Positions 35,185 to 44,209 of a stretch of DNA of 64,000 bases are shown piece after piece. This stretch comes from Rhodoblastus sp963710275. GTDB lineage: Bacteria > Pseudomonadota > Alphaproteobacteria > Rhizobiales > Beijerinckiaceae. The notes beneath the pieces were generated by a model, which worked only from the letters and a program-made list of their open reading frames with translations, searched no databases and was not told the DNA's origin. The stretch's first letter is position 1, and every line of letters starts with the position of its first letter. A program made the translations under genes and the position numbers. Where the stretch lies: positions 434,001-498,000 of the forward strand of contig CAVPZS010000012.1 of assembly GCA_963710275.1 (NCBI GenBank), given 5' to 3'.

Positions 35185-35432
35185 GCGACCTTGAGCGCTT
35201 CTTCGTAAAAGGCCACGAAATCTTTCAGCGTCACCGGAAAGTGGACGTCTTCCCGCTCCGTGAAGGGATCGACGCCGAACCGGTCCTCGAGCGTTGCGAC
35301 GATGATCGCGAAACAGAGCGAATCCAGGCCCGAGTTGAGCAGGACGAGATCATCGGTCAGCGGCGCCAGCTTCTTGTTCTGGGCCTCGGCGACATGCTGC
35401 ATTTCGGTTTCGATGATGGTTTTGATCGACAT
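35181..35432 (-). CDS. Acyl carrier protein (second carrier of the operon)
   Basis: 83 residues, the size of a free carrier protein, with the phosphopantetheine-attachment motif NSGLDSLCF (Ser38). Helix 2 (LCFAIIVATLEDRFGV) and the acidic surface (EDRF, TEREDVHF) fit the fold. It shares the ATGA with the downstream AMP ligase, so this ligase is its most likely loading enzyme. It differs in sequence from the carrier at 41633-41965, so the operon has two separate carriers. Confidence 0.9.
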   Translation of the reverse strand: MSIKTIIETEMQHVAEAQNKKLAPLTDDLVLLNSGLDSLCFAIIVATLEDRFGVDPFTEREDVHFPVTLKDFVAFYEEALKVA

Positions 35433-35470
35433 GACTTCCCCCTCGGTATGGTCGGCGCGAATTCGATGAT

Positions 35471-36379
35471 TCAGGCGGTGAGACGCAGGGCTCCAGGCCG
35501 CGCCGTGTCATGTGCGAAACGCCAGTAGGCCTCCCTCGCCCTCCGGAAGATCGGCCCCGGCGCGAGGCTTCTGGCGTCGATGCGCGTCACAGGCGCGATC
35601 AGGGCGAAATTTCCGGTCGAGAAGATTTCGTCGGCCGACTCGAAGTCGGCATAGGCAAGGGCGCATTCGACGACCTCCACGCCGGCGTCGCGCAGCAGGC
35701 CGATCACCCGGCGGCGCGTGACGCCGTTGAGGAAGGTCCCGTTGATCGCGGGCGTGTAGGCGACGCCGTCTTTCGCCATGAAGATATTGGCGTTGGCGAG
35801 TTCGGCGACGTTGCCGAGCATGTCGCGCATCAGGCAATTGTCGAAGCCGCGCCGATGCGCCTCGATCATCGCCCTGGAGCTGTTGGGATAGAGCCCCCCG
35901 GCCTTGGCCTCGACGGGCGCCGTTTCCGCTGTCGGACGCCTGTAGGGAGAAAGGGTGATCGCGTTTCCGGTCGGCTGCGGCAGGGGCGCTTCGTAGACGC
36001 ACAGGCACCAGCGCGTCGTTTCCGGGTCGAACCGGACGCCGCCGCCGCTGCCGCCGTCAGCCCAGTACATCGGGCGTATGTAGAGCTCGGCGTTGCGGTC
36101 GAAGCGCGCCACGCCTTCCGCGGCCAGTCCGAGCCACATGTCCTGGGACACGACCGGCTTCAGCAGCATTTTTTCCGCGGAATAATTGACCCGAGAAAGA
36201 TGGAGGTCGAGATCGGGCGTCACGCCCTCGAACGCCCTCGCGCCGTCGAACACCGTCGAGGCCAGGTAGCAGCCATGGGTCCGCGACCCCATGATGGCCG
36301 CATTGCCTTCCAGCCACTCGCCCTCGAAGAAGGTCCAGGTGCGCGAGAGATTCAACGAACTACCGATCACGTGTGACAT
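35471..36379 (-). CDS. Branched-chain aminotransferase-like PLP enzyme (fold type IV)
   Basis: About 302 residues from ATG 36379; a TTG 12 bases upstream is less likely. Class IV aminotransferase features: RTWTFFEGEWLEGNAAIMGSRTHG, VFDGARAFEG, the PLP-Lys region VEAKAGGLYPNSSRAM, and GNVAELANANIFMAKDGVAYTPAINGTFLNGVTR (cofactor phosphate and substrate loop). It transfers an amino group between glutamate and a 2-keto acid, or acts as a related lyase. Within this operon it probably makes or consumes a specific amino-acid building block; no other ilv genes are nearby. Confidence 0.85.
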   Translation of the reverse strand: MSHVIGSSLNLSRTWTFFEGEWLEGNAAIMGSRTHGCYLASTVFDGARAFEGVTPDLDLHLSRVNYSAEKMLLKPVVSQDMWLGLAAEGVARFDRNAELYIRPMYWADGGSGGGVRFDPETTRWCLCVYEAPLPQPTGNAITLSPYRRPTAETAPVEAKAGGLYPNSSRAMIEAHRRGFDNCLMRDMLGNVAELANANIFMAKDGVAYTPAINGTFLNGVTRRRVIGLLRDAGVEVVECALAYADFESADEIFSTGNFALIAPVTRIDARSLAPGPIFRRAREAYWRFAHDTARPGALRLTA

Positions 36380-36408
36380 GGCGTCTTTCAACTCGCGCTG
36401 TTTTCAAC

Positions 36409-37375
36409 TCACGCTGTGCAGCCGGAAAGCAGGAAAGCTTCCGCGGCGCCGGCGGCGGCGCCGATCTCCGCCAGGGCTTTCGTTGCGGCGGGAATGAGGC
36501 CGCCCATCGCATAGAACTGGTGGATCATGCCGGGATGGCAGACATAACGCGTCTCCACGCCCGCGCTCGCGAGCCGCAAGGCGTAGTCGCGGCCCTCGTC
36601 GCGCATCGGATCGAATTCGGCCGAATGGATATGGGCCGGCGGCAGGCCGCGAAACTGCGCGAAGCGCAGCGGCGACAGCAACGGATCGGTCAGGGCGCGT
36701 ATCGCCGGGAACGCAGGCGTCGAGATCGCGCCGCATCGCGTCGAGGTCCATGAAATAACCTTTGCCGAATTCGCGGCGCGACGGCGTGTCGCCGGCGAGA
36801 TCGAGGAAGGGGCAGAGCAGCAGCTGCAGCGCAAAGGGCGCCTCCCCCTGCCCGAGAAAGACATGGCACAGGGCGGCGGCGAGATTGGCGCCGGCGGAAT
36901 CGCCGGCGATGGCCAGGCGCCGCGGATCGATCCTCAGCGCCCAGGCGTGATCGACGACCCAGCGCGTGGCGGCCTCGGCGTCGGCCAGTTGCGCGGGATG
37001 CCTGTGTTCGGGCGCGAGGCGGTAGTCGACCGAAATCACGCGGCAGCCGCTGGCCGCGGCGAGGCCGCGCGCGACGCAATCGTGTGTGTCGAGACTGCCG
37101 GCGACCCAGCCGCCGCCATGAAGATAGACCATGCCGGGCGACGTCGTGGAACGCGCGGAAGGCGGCGTGTAGAGGCGCAGCGCAATCTCGCCGCCGGGCC
37201 CGGGCGCCGAGAGCTCCAGCGCGTCGCAGTCGACCGTGGTCGCCGGACGCGCCATTTCCATCAGCTGCGCATAGGAACGCCGGCGCTCGTTTGGATCATC
37301 GGCCACCGCGCCCGCCTCGAGCGTCGAGAGCATGGCCAGCAGCCGATGCACATGCGGATCGAGAGCGCGCGTCAT
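36409..37375 (-). CDS. Alpha/beta hydrolase (HSL/GDXG lipase family), one frameshift
   Basis: About 322 residues when a break near 36710 is repaired. Oxyanion motif YLHGGGWVAGS, YRLAPEHRHPAQLADA, nucleophile elbow IAGDSAGANLAAAL (GDSAG); the second frame supplies PAHIHSAEFDPMRDEGRDYALRL (catalytic Asp region) and CHPGMIHQFYAMGG (catalytic His). All three catalytic elements remain, only split by the frame. It cleaves an ester or thioester and may release the product from a carrier or CoA. ATG 37375 overlaps the stop of the acyl-CoA synthetase as ATGA. Confidence 0.83.
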
Positions 37376-39209
37376 AGCCGGACCAGACCCGTCTCGATCC
37401 GCGCCAGCAGACGCGCGTCCAGCCGGACATAGGCCTGCTGGCTCCGGTCGTCGAAATAGATCTCCTCGCCGACGACATCCGGGTCGAATCCTTCGTCGAC
37501 CAGTCCACGGTTCTTTTGCTTGAAAGTCTCGGTGATGTCGAGTTGCGGGCAAAAACGGATGAAGAGCGGACGCGCGTAGTCGGGCAGGCCGGAAGCGAGC
37601 CTGTGATGCAGCTCGGCCCTGTCGAACCTGTCGTCGACGACCAGCGCGGCCATGCCGGCTCGCCCTTCATGGCCGGGACCCTCACCCCATAGACGGCCGC
37701 CTGCTGGACGCCCGGGCAGGCGAGGATGACCGCCGCCACCTCCGTCGTCGCGACATTCTCGCCCTTCCAGCGAAAGGTGTCGCCGATCCTGTCGACGAAA
37801 TAATAGAAGCCGCGCGCGTCCTGCCGCATCAGGTCGCCGGTGCGAAACCAGGCGTCGCCCGGCTTGAACACATTGCGCAGGATCTTCTTCTCGGTTTCTC
37901 CGGCGCTGGTATAGCCTTCGAAGCGACCGAGGACGCCGGCGTTGTCGACATCGATCCTGCCGATCGCCTCGCCGATTTCGTTCACGCCGACCTTGACGCA
38001 CGACCCTTGCGCGTCGCGCGCGGGCTTTCCGCTTTCCACGTCCATCCTGATCAGCGTCGCGGCGAAGCGATGCGCGAGAAAACCGGGAACGCGGCCGATC
38101 GCGCCCGGATGGCCCTCGACATTGTAGAGCGAGAAATTGCCCTCGGTCGCCGCGTAGAATTCGAGGATATGCGGGATTTGAAACCGCTCCTTGAACTTTT
38201 CCCAGACGTCGCCGCTCAGGCCGTTGCCGCAGCACATGCGCAGCTTGTGCGCCCGCTCCTCCGGGCGCGGCGGGGCGTTGACGAGATAGCGGCAGAGCTC
38301 GCCGATATACTGGAACAAGGTGCATTCGGACTCGACGACATCGCGCCAGAAATCCTTCGCGGAAAACTTTTCCCGGAGCACGATCGACCCGCCGCTGACG
38401 AGCATGGCGCCGACGGCGACGATGCCGCCGACGCTGTGATAGAGCGGCAGGCAATCATAGATCCGGTCGGTCGGCCGCACGTCCATCATGCCGCTGAACC
38501 AGCGGCTCCAGGACATGATGCGATGATGGCTGACATTGGCGGCCTTCGGCAGCCCCGTGGTCCCCGAGGTGTAGATCAGGAGGGCCCGGTGCGAAAGCGT
38601 GACCGGACGGCGCTCGGACTTGCGCAGCCACGCCCCGGACAGGCGCTCCAGCGCCTTGTCCATCCGGTTGCGCGAGCCCGCCTGCGCGTCATAGCTCCAC
38701 GTCTTGCAGGGCAGGGCGAGATGCGGTTCCGCGCCTGCGTATTCGGAGAGGAGCGACGGGTCGACGATGACATGTTTCGGCTTCGCGACATTGATGCAAT
38801 GGCCCAGCGATGCGCCGGTCAGATTGGTGTTGAGCAGGGCGACGACGCCGCCGACGCGGGTGACGCCGAGCCAGACCGCAAGATACTCCGGACAGTTCCG
38901 CATCAGCAGGCAGACCACGTCGCCGACGGCGATTTTTTCGTCAAGCGCCCAACGCGCATAACGGTTGGCCAGTTCGGAGAGCTGGCGATAGGTCAGTCGC
39001 CTCTTCCCCGAAATCAGCGCCACAGCGTCTCCGTCGCGCCGGGCCATGTCCTCGACCAGCGCCGGCAAGGTCGTCAGCGAATGTTCGCCGAACTCGGCCG
39101 TCGCTTCGAGCGCGCGCAGCCACGCTTTTGTGACTGGGAAGGACGCCGTCTTGGCGTTCATCTGGTCCAGGAAAGCACGTTCGTGGACTGGAAGTTCGTG
39201 CGCATTCAT
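37372..39209 (-). CDS. FATP-type acyl-CoA synthetase, one frameshift near the C-terminus
   Basis: About 612 residues. ANL motifs: LIYTSGTTGLPKAANVSHHR (P-loop), LEFYAATEGNFSLYNVEG, FRTGDLMRQDARGFYYFVDRIGDTFRWKGENVATTEV, typical of very-long-chain fatty acyl-CoA synthetases (FATP/FadD6 group), then after a one-base loss near 37660 LVVDDRFDRAELHHRLASGLPDYARPLFIRF and LDITETFKQKNRGLVDEGFDP. Adding one G (GAGGCC for GAGCC) restores the frame. It activates a fatty or organic acid to the CoA ester. Start 39209 has GAGGAAC before it, 5 bases after the metA stop. Confidence 0.88.
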
Positions 39210-39214
39210 GTTCC

Positions 39215-40255
39215 TCACCAGGCTTCTGTGAGAGCCCATTCGACGTTCGCGCGTCGTTTGGCTTCGGCGATTTGATGCAACCAGTTGCGATAGATCAGCG
39301 CCGCCGATGGCCTCCAGCGAGGCGCGCTCGCGTCCTCGCCCGAGGCCGGCAGATTTTTCTCGATAAAATCGCGGGCGAGATCGGCGTCGCGCCCTGATTT
39401 CATTTGCTGCTCGAAGCGGCTGAGCTCCCTGGCCAGCGCGGGCGCAAAATAATCATGCGGCAGGATCGGATAGTCGTCGCGCTCCCGCTTCAGGAAACGC
39501 AGCACGTCGCGGCGATACTCGCGCATCAGGCTGTCGCCGTCATATTCGGGATGGCCCTGCAGCAACAGGAAAACGCTCTTGCGCATGGTCTTCACGAAGG
39601 CGTCGACGCCGGCGACCGGCGAATGCGTCAGGATCTCGTAGCCCGCCTGCCGCAATTCGTCCTCGCGCAACTCGTTGTAGCGCGAATGCGGGGTCACCAG
39701 GCCCTTCGGCGCGTCGCGCAACAGCGGGTGATCGCTGCGGCTTTCGCAACCGAAGACGCCGCATCTCTTGAAGCCGACCGGATGTCTTTCGACCCCGTCG
39801 AAATGCAGCACGGCGGCGTGGGCGGCGAGGCAGGAAAAGAGCGTGGAGACGGTGTTGCGTTCGGCCCATTCCATCAACCGCGCGAAATGCGTCCAGTAGG
39901 GTTCGTCGCGCAGCGATTTTGCGCGGGGTTCGGCCCCGGTGACGATCAGCGCGTCGAGAGCCATGTCGGCGACGCAGGAGGCGTCGACATAGCGTCCGCG
40001 CATATGCGCGGCGGCTTCCGGTCCCCGCGCGACGCCGCCCAGCGACAGGAAATGGACCCTGACGTCCAGCCTGTTTCCAGCGCCCGATCGCAGCAGGCCG
40101 CAAAACTGCCGTTCGGTGCTCAGCAGCGCGGAGTCGGGCATGTTGTTGACGAGCCCGATCTCGAGCCTGACGTCGCCGCCACCCGGCGCGTAGGGCGCGT
40201 GCGCGAAAAAAGCGTCGCCCTGGCTGACGCCCGTGAATTGCGGTTCGACCAGCAT
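39215..40255 (-). CDS. metA: Homoserine O-acyltransferase MetA
   Basis: 346 residues from ATG 40255 with a strong GGAGG site. MetA family features: LEIGLVNNMPDSAL, VTGAEP, the nucleophile Cys142 in FSCLAAHAAVLHF, HSRYNE, and the HPEYD triad region (His235, Glu237). It transfers an acetyl or succinyl group from CoA to the hydroxyl of homoserine. It follows the MetY homologue by 74 bases, and the two would run homoserine activation and gamma-replacement. Whether it serves methionine synthesis or the operon product is open. Confidence 0.9.
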   Translation of the reverse strand: MLVEPQFTGVSQGDAFFAHAPYAPGGGDVRLEIGLVNNMPDSALLSTERQFCGLLRSGAGNRLDVRVHFLSLGGVARGPEAAAHMRGRYVDASCVADMALDALIVTGAEPRAKSLRDEPYWTHFARLMEWAERNTVSTLFSCLAAHAAVLHFDGVERHPVGFKRCGVFGCESRSDHPLLRDAPKGLVTPHSRYNELREDELRQAGYEILTHSPVAGVDAFVKTMRKSVFLLLQGHPEYDGDSLMREYRRDVLRFLKRERDDYPILPHDYFAPALARELSRFEQQMKSGRDADLARDFIEKNLPASGEDASAPRWRPSAALIYRNWLHQIAEAKRRANVEWALTEAW

Positions 40256-40274
40256 GTCGGACCTCCAAGCGCGC

Positions 40275-40298
40275 GTTCCCGAACATTCCCTCGGGAAC
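40275..40298 (-). terminator. Hairpin between the MetY and metA genes
   Basis: Perfect 8-bp stem GTTCCCGA / TCGGGAAC around an 8-base loop, in the 74 bases that separate the MetY homologue from metA. There is no U-run. It may attenuate read-through or protect mRNA ends. It does not resemble the SAM-II fold that I know upstream of metA in related bacteria. Confidence 0.35.
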
Positions 40299-40329
40299 AT
40301 GCTTTGAAACCACCCGAGCAGGGCTTGCC

Positions 40330-41649
40330 CTACTCGGCCGCCAGCGTTTGCGTCCGGCGCGTCTTCGCCGCCGCCGCGTCGAGCGCCTGGTCCAGATCTT
40401 CGATGATGTCGTCCGGATGCTCGATGCCGATGCTCAGTCGGATCATCTCGGGCGAGACGCCGGCGGCTTTCAGTTCGGCCGCCGACATTTGCCGATGCGT
40501 CGTCGACGCCGGATGGCAGGCCAGCGATTTCGCGTCGCCGATGTTGACCAGGCGCTTGATCAGGCCCAGCGCGTCGTAGAAGGCCTTGCCGGCGTCGAGC
40601 CCGCCCTTGACGCCGAAGGTGAACAGCGGCGTCGCCTTTCCGCCGAGATATTTCTGCGCCAGCGGATGGTAGGGATTGTCGCTGAACCCGGCATAGCTTA
40701 TCCAGGCGACGCGCGGATCATCGGCCAGGAATTCCGCCGCCCGACGCGCGTTGGCGACATGGCGCTCCATGCGCAGCGCGATCGTCTCCACGCCCTGCAG
40801 GATGATGAAGGCGCTCAGGGCCGAAAGCACCGCCCCTGTGTTGCGCTGATAGACGTTCCGGCATCGTTCGATATAGGCGCGCGGCCCGAAGCGCTCGGCA
40901 TAGACCAGGCCGTGATAGGAGGCGTCGGGCTCGTTGAGTCCCGGGAAACGGCCGGCGTTCTCGCGCCAGGGAAAGCGCCCGCTGTCGACGATGGCGCCCC
41001 CCATCGTCGTGCCGTGGCCGCCAAGGAACTTGGTCAGGGAATGGACGACAATGTCGGCGCCGTGCTCGATCGGACGCAACAGGATCGGCGTGGCGACGGT
41101 ATTGTCGACGACGAGCGGAACGCCGTTTCGATGCGCGACGTCCGCGAGCGCGGCGATGTCGCAGATATTGCCGGCGGGATTGCCCACGCTCTCGCAGAAC
41201 ACGGCGCGCGTGTCGCCGTCGATCAGGGCCGCGATGTCGGCGGCCTGGTCGCTCGCGGCGAAGCGCGTGTCGATCCCCTGCCGGCGCAGGATGTGGTTGA
41301 ACAGCGTGTGGGTGGTGCCGTAGAGCTGCGGCGTCGAGACGATGTTGCCGCCGAAATCCGCGAGAGTCTGGATGGCGTAGGAAAGCGCGGCTTGGCCCGA
41401 AGCGACGCTCAGGGCGGCGACGCCGCCTTCGAGCTCCGCGATGCGACGCTCCAGCACTGCGCAGGTCGGGTTGGCGATCCGGCTGTAGCGGAAACCGTCG
41501 GCCTCAAGGTTGAACAGCGCCGCCGCATGGTCCGCCGTTTCGAACTCATAGGCGACGGTCTGGTAGATCGGCACGGCCACCGCCCTGGTGGCGGGGTCGC
41601 CCTGGTAGCCGCTGTGAACGGCGATCGTATCCCTATGCATGTCCGTCAT
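40330..41649 (-). CDS. MetY-like O-acylhomoserine sulfhydrylase (PLP gamma-replacement enzyme)
   Basis: 439 residues with the Cys/Met metabolism PLP fold: YSRIANPTCAVLERRIAELEGG, ASGQAALSYAIQTL, VVDNTVATPILLRPIEHGADIVVHSLTKFLGGHGT with the PLP lysine K207, and SLACHPASTTHRQMS. It replaces the acyl group of an O-acylhomoserine with a nucleophile, normally sulfide. Relatives in secondary metabolism accept carbon or nitrogen nucleophiles. The gene start overlaps the carrier-protein gene by 17 bases (or 8 if it starts at Met4), so it is part of this operon. Confidence 0.88.
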   Translation of the reverse strand: MTDMHRDTIAVHSGYQGDPATRAVAVPIYQTVAYEFETADHAAALFNLEADGFRYSRIANPTCAVLERRIAELEGGVAALSVASGQAALSYAIQTLADFGGNIVSTPQLYGTTHTLFNHILRRQGIDTRFAASDQAADIAALIDGDTRAVFCESVGNPAGNICDIAALADVAHRNGVPLVVDNTVATPILLRPIEHGADIVVHSLTKFLGGHGTTMGGAIVDSGRFPWRENAGRFPGLNEPDASYHGLVYAERFGPRAYIERCRNVYQRNTGAVLSALSAFIILQGVETIALRMERHVANARRAAEFLADDPRVAWISYAGFSDNPYHPLAQKYLGGKATPLFTFGVKGGLDAGKAFYDALGLIKRLVNIGDAKSLACHPASTTHRQMSAAELKAAGVSPEMIRLSIGIEHPDDIIEDLDQALDAAAAKTRRTQTLAAE

Positions 41650-41965
41650 ATCCGGCGTGAAGACCCGTGGAGGACAGCCGGTCGTGTCCGGCGGCGGCGC
41701 GCTCGGCGTCTTGCAGCGACGAGACCAGCTGGTCGATCGCCAGGATCGAGCGGAAGTTCTGCGGCGTCATCGCGCTCTGCGGAATGATGACGCCATACTC
41801 GCATTCGACCGCGAGCATCAGCGCCACCATGTCCAGCGACGTGATGCCGCTGTCGCGGAGATCGCCGTCCGGCGTCAAGGTCGCTGAAATCGACCGGCGC
41901 GCGAGGATGCGGGCGACGACGGCGCGGGTGCGCTCGTGAGTGGGGGCGCTGGGGCGATCGAGCAT
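41633..41965 (-). CDS. Carrier protein partner of the aminoacyl-carrier-protein ligase
   Basis: 110 residues. Phosphopantetheine motif LRDSGITSLDMVALML with Ser43, followed by helix 3 features (VECEYGVIIPQSAMTPQNF, SILAIDQLVSSL). It starts 41 bases after the aa:CP ligase gene, the same gene pair known in Bradyrhizobium, where the ligase loads a small amino acid on the carrier's pantetheine thiol (established for that family). The last 20 residues (GHDRLSSTGLHAGYDGHA) extend past the fold. Confidence 0.9.
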   Translation of the reverse strand: MLDRPSAPTHERTRAVVARILARRSISATLTPDGDLRDSGITSLDMVALMLAVECEYGVIIPQSAMTPQNFRSILAIDQLVSSLQDAERAAAGHDRLSSTGLHAGYDGHA

Positions 41966-42006
41966 CAGGAGTTCCTTCTCTTTGCTAAGGTCTTCAGGGG
42001 CCGGCG

Positions 42007-42930
42007 TCAGATCCCGAGCGTCGCGCGAACGCCCGCGGGCCAGTTTTCGAGAGTGAGGCCGTGCTGGCGGAACAGCGCCACGGCGAGGCGGTCCATGCCG
42101 AAGGCGACGCAGCCGCTGTGGGAGACTTCATTGGCGGCGTTGTGCAGCTTCCAGACCTCGCCGAAATGGTCGAGGTGATAGTTGAAGCTCATGCAGGCCG
42201 TCGGCCGCTCGGTCGAATGAATGGGGATCAGCAGTTCGAATTTCAGCGCCTGCTGGATCTGGCTGGCCGCCATCAGCTGGCCGCCGCGGCCGAAGAACGG
42301 ATCATTGGCGTGATCGATCTTGCAGGGCAGTCCGAGGCTGTCGGCGAAGCCCTGCGCCCGCTCCATCCAGCCGTCGCGGAAACTCCTGATCTGCTCGGGG
42401 GAGCCGATGCGGACGAATTCGCGCATGCGGAACGACTGCATCCGGTCCAGGTCGTTCGACGGCTCGTGGCGGAAGCAATCGGCGGCGACGTCGAATTTCA
42501 GTCCGTGCCCGGGAACGACGCCCCGCTCCGCGGCGATCGGATAGATCGGATAGCAGGCGGCGGGGCTGAGCACGAGATCGGCCGACGTCAGCGACTGCGT
42601 CCAGTCGCCGCCATCCTCGAAGCACTCGACCGCCTGGCGGATGTCGGCCTCCGTCCCATGGAGGCAGCACACGCAGCCGAGCAGATTGGGAAAGCTTCCG
42701 AGATAGCCGGAGGTCTCCAGCATCTTGCGGCTCATGACCGGGGGAAAGCGGAAGATTTCGGCTTCGGGGTCCCGCAGCCGCGTGATCAGGCCGTTGAGCG
42801 CCTCTATCACCCGCTCGTAGCGCGCGGTGCGCGCATAGACGCCCTTCGCGCCCAGCGGGCGGAACAGGGTCTTCGCGAGCTGGTCCAGCGTCTCCGACGA
42901 ACCGCCGCGGGGATTTACGACAACATTCAT
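42007..42930 (-). CDS. Amino acid:[carrier protein] ligase, class II aminoacyl-tRNA synthetase-like
   Basis: 307 residues from ATG 42930 (GGAGAAAG site). This is the catalytic core of an atypical seryl-tRNA synthetase without the tRNA-binding arm. Class II motif 2 is DCFRHEPSNDLDRMQSFRMREFVRIG (151-176) and motif 3 is GCVAFGMDRLAVALFRQHG (273-291). Cys126, Glu156 and Cys274 fall where the catalytic zinc ligands lie in this family. Characterised relatives in Bradyrhizobium activate glycine or alanine with ATP and transfer it to a carrier protein instead of tRNA. The carrier gene follows 41 bases downstream. Amino-acid choice here is not proven. Confidence 0.9.
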   Translation of the reverse strand: MNVVVNPRGGSSETLDQLAKTLFRPLGAKGVYARTARYERVIEALNGLITRLRDPEAEIFRFPPVMSRKMLETSGYLGSFPNLLGCVCCLHGTEADIRQAVECFEDGGDWTQSLTSADLVLSPAACYPIYPIAAERGVVPGHGLKFDVAADCFRHEPSNDLDRMQSFRMREFVRIGSPEQIRSFRDGWMERAQGFADSLGLPCKIDHANDPFFGRGGQLMAASQIQQALKFELLIPIHSTERPTACMSFNYHLDHFGEVWKLHNAANEVSHSGCVAFGMDRLAVALFRQHGLTLENWPAGVRATLGI

Positions 42931-42959
42931 AAGCTTTCTCCTCTGCCCGGAAACGGGGC

Positions 42960-44183
42960 TCAATAGCTGATCGACATGGGCGCTTCGTCCATCAGCGACG
43001 AAGGCGAAAGATTGGCCAGGATGCGATCGTTGTTGATCATGATCGGGGAGGACAGGGCGTCGCGCAGGTGCCGGCTGATGCTGAAGTCGCCGTCGTTGCG
43101 ATAGCCGGACAGGCCGCAGGCGCGCATCGCCGCGAGGGCGATTTCGACCGCCATGTCCGAGGCCTGGACCTTGAGCATGGTCATGTCGGTCTGGAACGGG
43201 ATCGAGGCGATGGTCGCTTCGTCGGCGCGCTCGAACTTGCGGATGCTGCCTTCGATCAGCGCCCGCAGCGTCCTCAGGTTCATCGCGGCCGTGGTGAAAT
43301 GTCCGGCGCCGGGCGGCAGCCGGCCTTCCGAATGGCGCGCCGCGTTGCGGGTGAACAGCCGCGCGCGCTCGACAGCTGCGGCGGCGACGCCGGCCCAGAC
43401 GCTCGACCAGAGCGCATGCGCCACCGGCATCATGGTCTGGACATGGATCCTTTCGTAGGGCTCGGGAAGAATCTGCTCGGCGCTTCCGGTCGCCTTCAGC
43501 TTGAAGCCGGAGCTGCAGGTGCCGCGCATCCCCAGCGTGTTCCAGCCAAGGATCGGTTCGAGCGAATAATCCTCCTTCAGGAACACCACGAGCACCTGGT
43601 CGGAGTCGCGCGCGTCGGCGGCGCGTCGCGCCGTGGTCACGAGGCCGTCGGCCTCGACGCCATAGGAAATGACGGTCGCGGCGCGGTCCAGCGTGATGGT
43701 CGCCGAATTCTTGCCGCCCTGCCGCTCGACCGCCGCGGCGCTGGAGCGGATATTGCCGCCGTTCTGTCCTTCCGTCGTCGACGACGCCATCAGCAATTGG
43801 CGATCGCAGACCTGGCGCATCACGCGTTCATGCCAGGGGGCGTTGCGGCCGTGACGGATCATGCAGGCCAGCTTGGTCTGGTGCATCGCGTAGATCATGC
43901 CGGTCGAGCCGCAGGCGCGCCCAAGCGCGTAGCAAATATCGGCGACCTCGGCCAGCGACGCCCCTTCGCCTCCCAGTTCCCTGGGGATCATGACGCCCAT
44001 CAGTTTCTTCGCGCGCAGGGCGTCGAAAGCCTCGGAAGGAAAGCGCCCTTCCCGGTCGACCGCATCGGCGTGGTCGGAAGCGATTGCGGCGGCGGCGCGC
44101 GTCCGCGTCTTCAGATCGTCCCTGGTCGTTTTCAAATGAGCCACATTGGCGTCTTTGGTTTCGAGCGTCTGGACGAGGGTCAT
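42960..44183 (-). CDS. Acyl-CoA dehydrogenase-family flavoprotein
   Basis: 407 residues from ATG 44183 (AGGAGC site). Acyl-CoA dehydrogenase fold: helical N-domain (AIASDHADAVDREGRFPSEAFDALRAKKLMGVMIPRELGGEGAS), FGR/CG region LGRACGSTGMIYAMHQ, beta domain (WNTLGMRGTCSSGFKL), and C-terminal helices with ACGLSGYRNDGDFSISRHLRDALSSPIMI. The usual catalytic Glu cannot be placed with confidence. Many enzymes of this shape are flavin-dependent monooxygenases or N-hydroxylases that need a partner reductase, and a flavin reductase is encoded two genes upstream. Likely substrate: the aminoacyl group on the carrier (inference). Confidence 0.82.
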   Translation of the reverse strand: MTLVQTLETKDANVAHLKTTRDDLKTRTRAAAAIASDHADAVDREGRFPSEAFDALRAKKLMGVMIPRELGGEGASLAEVADICYALGRACGSTGMIYAMHQTKLACMIRHGRNAPWHERVMRQVCDRQLLMASSTTEGQNGGNIRSSAAAVERQGGKNSATITLDRAATVISYGVEADGLVTTARRAADARDSDQVLVVFLKEDYSLEPILGWNTLGMRGTCSSGFKLKATGSAEQILPEPYERIHVQTMMPVAHALWSSVWAGVAAAAVERARLFTRNAARHSEGRLPPGAGHFTTAAMNLRTLRALIEGSIRKFERADEATIASIPFQTDMTMLKVQASDMAVEIALAAMRACGLSGYRNDGDFSISRHLRDALSSPIMINNDRILANLSPSSLMDEAPMSISY

Positions 44184-44209
44184 GGTTTGCTCCTGCGAAG
44201 AATTGCAAG

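Noticed and set aside
40256..40330. SAM-II (or other SAM) riboswitch ahead of metA
   Set aside because: I compared the 74 bases with the SAM-II layout I know; the conserved core is missing and only a simple 8-bp hairpin is present.
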